A DNA stretch of 64,000 nucleotides from an uncultured Verrucomicrobiae bacterium (lineage in GTDB: Bacteria; Verrucomicrobiota; Verrucomicrobiia; Limisphaerales; AAA164-E04), in assembly GCA_951813855.1 (NCBI GenBank), contig OX638380.1, positions 1,986,876-2,050,875 on the forward strand, in the 5' to 3' direction. How positions within the stretch are numbered: the first letter of the stretch is position 1; each line of letters starts with the position of its first letter. The position numbers and the translations under genes are program-made. Below, piece after piece: positions 58,380 through 64,000 of this stretch. The notes beneath the pieces were generated by a model. That model made no database searches, was not told where the DNA came from, and was given only the letters and a program-made list of their open reading frames with translations.

Positions 58380-59777
58380 ATGACAGCAATCTTGAACATC
58401 GTTGCGAGGTTCCGCGAATTGACGGGCGTAATCTTGGTCGTGACCCTAACCACCGTTGCAGTAGTCGGCGAGACGGGCATTCATCCTTCTTTCAAGGAAA
58501 TGGGAGCGGATTTGTTACTGGCTCTAAAATCGGAGGATTCCAGTAAATTTGCCCAAAAATATGCTTTCGAAAAAAGCGATTTTCGCAACGCTCCGTCAAC
58601 GTTCGACGCTGTCCAATGGAAACAGCGTTTGCTTGGAGAAATCCCGCATAAAAACCAAAGTGCCATCATTGCGTCCTCGCTTAATCGATTTATCGAAAGA
58701 GCTGAATCGGTAGGATTGGATTGGAAGACTGCGGAATTGACATTGAAATCGGTTGGCGTAAACACCCCTAGGGGATCGGACCCCTACGTTAGAAGCGGTT
58801 TACCGTTCGAGTTTCCTTATCATGATCGTGTAACCTTTGTCATTTCGGTTCGTTCGGATCAATTATCTTCCTCAGGAAGGCACTTTGATGACGATTTCCG
58901 AATATGGGCAAAAGAATGCGTCCTGAAAGCTAATGGAATTTGGGGTATCGCGAACGATTTGTTTTGTTATGGAGGGCGGGAAATCCCGTTTGACGCTGTC
59001 GATCCCGAAATTGCCATGAAAAAGTTCTCGATACCCCCCAGACCCGATATTGTCGACGGAAAAGACCCCGCTCTAAAGGAATTGGGACGACAGATTCTGG
59101 AGTTATTGGCTTCGGGTGATATTGAAGCACTAATGACTCGAACAGCTGTCTCGGCAGATGATGTTCGGTTGGAATGCGATTATAGAATCAAGCAAGACGA
59201 ATTCTGGCGAAAGTTCAATCAAAAGCAAACCAAGCATCCCGCCTTGCAATTCGAGCATCCCGCCTTAACCGTTCCTTCCAGGGAGACAACCGAGCAGATT
59301 TTGGAAACCAATGTGTTTGCTTCGATTCGTTCTCAAGCCAAAGCGGTGATTCGAATGGCGCGCCAGCTTAATTTGCCTAAAAACATTGAGCTTTTTCAAT
59401 TGACTGACGTGAATACCAGCGGGCCATACCATATCGCCGGTAAAGAACCGCTGTTTCTCAAAGGAAGTAGAATTGAAATAGAATTTACCGTCAATCCCTC
59501 AGTTATAAGTGCTTTGGGTGAGTCTTACAACGGGGATTTCGTCGTGGTGCTGGATGGAGTGCGGCGAAATCGGGAGCGCTGGTTTTTTGGCGAGGGGATA
59601 CGTTGGTCGAAAGTGCCTGACGGGTTGCATAAGCTATTGACCGATTCTCAGTTGAAAGATCTGTATCCTATCGAACCTACTTTCAGGAAATTGGGCGAAG
59701 CTCTGGTCGAAGCGTTTAAATATTCGAAATACGACGAATTCGCATCCGATTATTTACGCCACCAAACAATGGAGGAC
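58380..59777 (+). pseudogene. Paralogue C, 5' part, cut by an insertion sequence
   Basis: From ATG 58380 the frame gives 466 residues homologous to A, including modules 1 and 2 and the start of module 3. The IS enters after MED, and the frame continues to 59882 for 34 residues of IS sequence. Shared upstream DNA (GGTGAC-G-GAGCGTTTAAAGC) shows that C is a duplicate of A. Removing the IS and one copy of the 9-bp target restores a frame of 964 residues. Confidence 0.92.
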
Positions 59778-59964
59778 CAGCAATTCCCACTGAAGTCAGG
59801 CCAAATTGTAATTGTGAAAAAATTATTTGTAAATATGTTAAATACGGTCGAAAAGCGGATTTTCAAGCCTGATTTCAGATGAAATTTCGTTTTTTCCCTT
59901 GACCAGGTGATTTATTTTGCGTTTCGCCCGACCGACGAACGAGCTCAGAACGCACCACTCCTAG

Positions 59965-59989
59965 CTCGATCTAAATCGAGTTTTTTTTT
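59965..59989 (+). terminator. Terminator inside the IS, reading against incoming transcripts
   Basis: CTCGAT / ATCGAG with a CTAA loop, followed by nine T. On the plus strand it would stop transcription entering from paralogue C, before it reaches the transposase antisense. Confidence 0.7.
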
Positions 59990-60028
59990 GAGGTCGCCGA
60001 CTAGCGATCTCGGTCAGAATATCGCCGA

Positions 60029-61600
60029 CTAGGTGGGGGCGGCAGGTTTAGGCACGAAGTCGAGCATCCCATACACGAGTAACTGGTAGAGATGGTTCCA
60101 ATCCGTGAGACAATGCATGCGAAGATGGCATCTGATTTCAATCCAGACTTCCTGGAGCGATCCGATCATCTGAGGCGCCCGTTTAAAGAGAGTACAAGCG
60201 ATCAGTTCCATTTGATCTACCAGCACCGCCAGCATCATCAAAAACAGAAAAACCGTGGAGAGATGTTCTTTTCCGTGGCCATAATTATGCTCCAACTGGT
60301 ACCCGCGATTTTTCAAACTATTAAAAGTATCCTCGATTTGCCACCGGCTGCGACCGGCCTGCGCTATTTTTTGAACGTTGGAGTCATTAATTTCCCAATC
60401 AGTGACCCAAGAAAAAATCGCTGGCTTTTCACCCGGAGCTTCGATTTCGCACCATAAAAAATTAATTTTAAGCTCGGGATTAGCTTGGTTCAGCGGCTGT
60501 TGATTCACCCAGATGTACGTATACTTAACGCCAGCTTTGTCCCAGCATACGAGCCGGTGGGATTCACCGGTCTCATCCGCTTTCACAAATAGCTCGAATA
60601 AATGTTCGTGATTGCTTGGTCTGGCGACGATGATAAAGGACATTCGATACCGTTTCAGGAGCTTGATAAACGTGGCGTTGGAATGAAGCCCATCGGCCAA
60701 TACGACGATCTTCAGGCGGGGATGTTCCCGATGAAGTCTGGTGACCAACCGCCGGATGGCTCGGCTCTCGCAATCGTTGATGAGCCATTTATTGCTGCTT
60801 TCCCACCGGTAACGGTCCGTATACCGGTATGGAAAGTCGGTGAGTTCCTCGTCCTTCGGGCCCACCTCCGGGTCGGCTTCCGAACCGATTAATTGCTTGC
60901 TGATCGGCTCTGGCGCTAGCGGAATAACCTCCGACTGGTCCGGATGAACCACGGCGGCTCCCACGGCTTGATGGTAATAGGTGATCGCACCGTTTTCGTG
61001 TTGTTTTTGACAGCAGTGTTCACAGTGAAGATGGTTGGAAGAGAAAACCCCGGTGCCGTCTATCGACACGAGATAATGCTTGTCTTCCCACCAATATCGC
61101 TTCAACACTCCGTTTCGTTGTAACATCCGAAACAGTTCCAGGAACGCGGATCGAAGATGAATGGGATTGATCCGATCCAGGAATTTGCGTAATCCCGAAT
61201 CAGAAGGCACTCGTTTGATACGATACAGTTTGCGCAAGTTAGCCCGGGTTCTTCGGCTCATACCCTTTCGTTTCCGACTTCGAGTGGCTTCGTCAAAGCC
61301 CAGTAACGATGAAAATTTCTGCTGCAACGCCACAAACGCGCTCATCAAATGGTCGGTGACCTCGTACCTGCTTTTGCGGCAGGGGCGTGGAACGAGGCGA
61401 AAACACCCCCAAATCCTCCCGAGGATATTGGGTTTAAGTAATTTTTTGCGGAATTTCACCAAGGAAAACCTTTCGTTGATTGGTTGTGAGGATCGGCTTG
61501 TTCCACGACGGATCAGGCCGGTCGGCACGTCGAACGGAATCAAAACATGGGACTGACGCTGAGATCCCGGCAGATCGCAGACTCCTGAGTTCGAGAACAA
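60029..61600 (-). CDS. IS4-like DDE transposase
   Basis: 523 residues in the open frame; the true start may lie further in, because the first about 50 residues (up to SLVKFRKK) have no homology that I recognise. DDE candidates: Asp in YLVSIDGTGVFSS, Asp in KIVVLADGLHSN, and Glu in SRWQIEDTFNSLKNRGYQLEHN, with the R-x3-E-x6-K spacing of IS4-family enzymes. The HGKEHLSTVF stretch after it is typical of a subgroup common in PVC and delta-type bacteria. Both ends and the target duplicate are intact, so it may still be active. Confidence 0.88.
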   Translation of the reverse strand: MFSNSGVCDLPGSQRQSHVLIPFDVPTGLIRRGTSRSSQPINERFSLVKFRKKLLKPNILGRIWGCFRLVPRPCRKSRYEVTDHLMSAFVALQQKFSSLLGFDEATRSRKRKGMSRRTRANLRKLYRIKRVPSDSGLRKFLDRINPIHLRSAFLELFRMLQRNGVLKRYWWEDKHYLVSIDGTGVFSSNHLHCEHCCQKQHENGAITYYHQAVGAAVVHPDQSEVIPLAPEPISKQLIGSEADPEVGPKDEELTDFPYRYTDRYRWESSNKWLINDCESRAIRRLVTRLHREHPRLKIVVLADGLHSNATFIKLLKRYRMSFIIVARPSNHEHLFELFVKADETGESHRLVCWDKAGVKYTYIWVNQQPLNQANPELKINFLWCEIEAPGEKPAIFSWVTDWEINDSNVQKIAQAGRSRWQIEDTFNSLKNRGYQLEHNYGHGKEHLSTVFLFLMMLAVLVDQMELIACTLFKRAPQMIGSLQEVWIEIRCHLRMHCLTDWNHLYQLLVYGMLDFVPKPAAPT

Positions 61601-61869
61601 CTCGAGATCCTCTCGGAGGGCTTTTCTGGCCGAAAAATACGTCGGGAGAACAGGTTAAGACGAATTATGGCACCAGATCCAGGGCCAAAAAGCGTCAAAT
61701 CACGTTTTGGTCAGGAAAAGATACGAAAAAACAGCGATTACAACGAAACCACCATTAATGTAGCATAGTTTTGGAAGAAATGCTGAAAATATTTGAAAAA
61801 AGCAGCGCGAAAACCAGATCGAGAAAACCCTTGTTTTTACTGGATTTTCTTCTTCAGTGGGAATTGCTG

Positions 61870-63375
61870 ATGGAGGACAATAGCAAGTTAACGACTAACC
61901 AGGATTCCCTCGCTCAGATCCCTCAATACCTCGTGCTGGAACGTAACGCTTTTGCCGATGATCTTTGTCGCATCGGGGAAACGTTTCGCACAGCCGGACT
62001 TAATTGGGAACATTCGGATCTTCATTTGTCAGGCGCTTCGTCCACTCGATCCGATTTTGTGGCAACTTTCCTTACCGGTGCGAATGTTTTTATTCGGATG
62101 TCGATTAACGCTCACCCCGGCTCCCGGGAAGGACGCAATTTTGCTGGCGAATACGTATTCACGATCAACGGGGGCTTTCAGTCATTGCTGGACGGTAGCA
62201 ACTGGAATTTCAGAGATGGCTATGTGCGACTGATCGATTTTCCTTCCGATGTACTAGAAGCCGAAGACGAATCGTGGATCAAACTCAGAGCTTCATTCTA
62301 CGATGATCATTCCACCCGCTACTTACACATACCCATATCGTCAAAGATCGACCCTGAATTGGATCAGTTGGCCAAGCATGTAATCGACTTAATAACCTCG
62401 AGCGATATTTCAACTTTTCAAAAGCGAACGACAGCGTCGATAGAGGATATTATGCTGCAATTTCGTGAAGCGAAGGAACGAACACAAGCACCGATTTCCC
62501 TACCTCCCATAGCCTTTGTCAAGCAACAATTTCTAGGGACAATCTTGTCACCGAGTTACGTCAAAGCAGAGCAATTCCTTACACTGGCTCGATCTATGAA
62601 ATTACCTGGAGATTCGAATCAATATCGCATCGAATGGATCGAATGGAATCAAGGTGTGGGAGGCGGTATGAGAAAGCAGAATGAAATGACAGATTCCATT
62701 GCTGTAGATGGCGGAAGAGTTCAAATTGGAGTTTCGTTAAATAACTTCAAAATTGAAACTTTGGGAGAAGAAATTCAAGAAAACTTCATAATTACTTTGG
62801 ATGATGCCACACGTCGCAGGGACCGCTGGACATTTAATGAGGGAATACGTTGGGAACGGCTTCCGGATAATTTGGTAACAGCACACCAGCGGGAAAAACT
62901 AACTTCGGATCAATATCTTGCGAACTATGGTCAACTTATGCCCGGCACGGTGGCGCCGACCGTCTCTTTGTATAGTCTGGACGGCTCTTCAAGTTTATCC
63001 ACTGCCCGGTTCGAAGGGAAAATCATTGTTTTGGAATTTTGGTCCACCACTTGCGGACCCTGCCAACCGTTTATGCAGCGGCTTCAGGATTTGGTAAGAA
63101 AAAATCCCGAGTGGCAAGAAACGATAGAATTTATCACCGTAAGTATCGACACAAGCGCTCAGGAGGCCAAACAGCACCTCGAAGACAGAGGCTGGAACGC
63201 AACCCGGAACTATTGGAGCGGCCCAGGGAAATGGGCTTCCGAAACGGCTAAAGCATTTTCCTTGAAATCTATCCCTACTTATTACGTGATAGAACGAGAA
63301 GGAACCATAGTAGCCAACAGACGTAACTCACTTGAATCATCCATTAAATCATTGTTAACAAAGAAATCGGAATGA
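61870..63375 (+). pseudogene. Paralogue C, 3' part, after the insertion sequence
   Basis: Rest of module 3, module 4 and the thioredoxin domain with WSTTCGPCQ. An open frame of 534 residues starts within the IS at ATG 61771 and reads through, so a truncated protein with a different N-terminus (no evident signal peptide) is possible if the IS supplies a promoter. Confidence 0.9.
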
Positions 63376-63480
63376 TTGTTGAAAATCGTGGGGATACTTA
63401 AGGATCCAGACTCTGCCGAAGAGTCCGAACTGAGCTGCTCTGCAGAAAAGTTGGTTACACCACTACTTGGGACTCAATCA
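63376..63480 (+). repeat. Spacer repeat after paralogue C
   Basis: Second copy of the spacer at 55118-55222. Here no paralogue follows: after it the sequence departs and an unrelated gene begins at 63577. Confidence 0.85.
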
Positions 63481-63576
63481 ACCGTTTCCCTTGGGTAATC
63501 ACCATAATTGTTGACCAAGCCGATCAGGTAGTTACACTGTCCCCCAGATTTTAACCTTCGAATCCTGCGGAGCAAT

Positions 63577-64000
63577 ATGCCAAACCAATCATTGATTACG
63601 ATGAACAATCCTGTTTTTCTTTCGCCGGGACTCCTTGTCGGCATCTGCTTGTTTGCCGTACTTACCTGGCTCCGATCTCAAAGCGATGTTCAGCTGGAGC
63701 TCGCCAAGGCAGTTCAAGACAGCGATGCAACCAGAGTAGCATTTATACTTAAAACGGGTGCCGACCCCTACGTGCATCATCTGTTCCAAGGTGCAATCGA
63801 AAGAGGAGACAAGGATATCGTTCAGTTATTTTTGGACCATCATACCAACCCGATATCAAGCTGGCCGGCATTAATGCGCGAGGCAATGCTTTTCGATCAA
63901 TTGGATATTTTCCGTCTATTAATCGTGCATGTCGCCGAATCGGTTGACAATTGGAGAGGATCCCTATATTGGAAATATCCTTTCCGTACGGGCCTGCAGG
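63577..64000 (+). CDS. Membrane-anchored ankyrin-like protein (3' end beyond window)
   Basis: 141 codons visible, no stop. Start ATG 63577 follows GGAG at a good distance. A hydrophobic segment (about 13-30) anchors it, followed by AKAVQDSDATRVAFILKTGADP, the pattern of an ankyrin repeat, and a second unit QGAIERGDKDIVQLFLDHHTNP. It resembles the lipoprotein at 919-1935 in type but not closely. Confidence 0.8.
   Translation, partial: MPNQSLITMNNPVFLSPGLLVGICLFAVLTWLRSQSDVQLELAKAVQDSDATRVAFILKTGADPYVHHLFQGAIERGDKDIVQLFLDHHTNPISSWPALMREAMLFDQLDIFRLLIVHVAESVDNWRGSLYWKYPFRTGLQ

Larger units (their letters stand above)
59778..61869 (-). mobile_element. IS4-like insertion sequence in paralogue C
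   Basis: 2092 bp. Ends are perfect 18-bp inverted repeats: CAGCAATTCCCACTGAAG at 59778 and its complement ending at 61869. They are flanked by the 9-bp direct repeat ATGGAGGAC (59769-59777 and 61870-61878), which paralogue A has once at the same place. One transposase gene on the minus strand. Confidence 0.96.

Overview
The window looks like a chromosome segment from a member of the PVC superphylum, most likely Verrucomicrobiota. The signs are gene types that are common there and rare elsewhere: a DUF1549/DUF1553 cytochrome protein followed by a DUF1501 protein, a PVC-type haem-binding protein, a pseudopilin-like protein with an H-x9-DG tail, an arylsulfatase, a giant lamin-tail/CotH protein, and abundant transposases. 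The taxon is inferred from gene content; no rRNA gene is present.

Layout. 1-5.1 kb: minus-strand cysteine desulfurase (runs off the left edge), an ankyrin lipoprotein coupled to it, a pseudopilin-like protein and a coiled-coil membrane protein. 5.1-17 kb: ABC-F ATPase, PVC cytochrome protein, sulfatase, a glycosyltransferase/FkbM methyltransferase pair, a small lipoprotein, the DUF1553-DUF1501 pair and a fluoride channel. 17-22 kb: an AT-rich accessory island with one orphan protein, a decayed IS1634-like transposase and short repeats. 22-31.6 kb: a sugar isomerase/oxidoreductase pair, a small cytochrome protein, nuoABCD (minus), a small conserved protein, leuA behind an apparent leucine attenuator, and a UbiA-type prenyltransferase.

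32-37.2 kb is a nest of mobile DNA: an ISAzo13-family element, with a stop codon inside its transposase, is split by a second IS flanked by a 5-bp target duplication. The inner IS carries a 592-bp tandem duplication of its own 5' end. An IS66-like relic follows. 37.4-52 kb: DEDDh exonuclease with BRCT, tRNA-Arg(TCG), a membrane protein with a GrpE-like tail, a mini-kinase overlapping a PP2C phosphatase, a TlpA-like protein, a 2525-residue surface protein and a DUF481 outer-membrane protein.

52-63.4 kb is the most unusual stretch. It holds three tandem paralogues of about 960 residues, each built from an export signal, four degenerate copies of an unrecognised module of about 195 residues, and a C-terminal thioredoxin/TlpA domain with a CGPC site. 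The third copy is split by an IS4-like element with perfect 18-bp inverted repeats and a 9-bp target duplication. The window ends in a second ankyrin-type membrane protein.

Functional links visible from gene order: nuoABCD encodes the connecting arm of complex I without the other subunits; leuA is probably controlled by translation of a Leu-rich leader peptide; the kinase/PP2C overlap suggests a reversible phosphorylation pair; the thioredoxin-tailed paralogues, the TlpA-like protein and the surface protein all point to the cell envelope.
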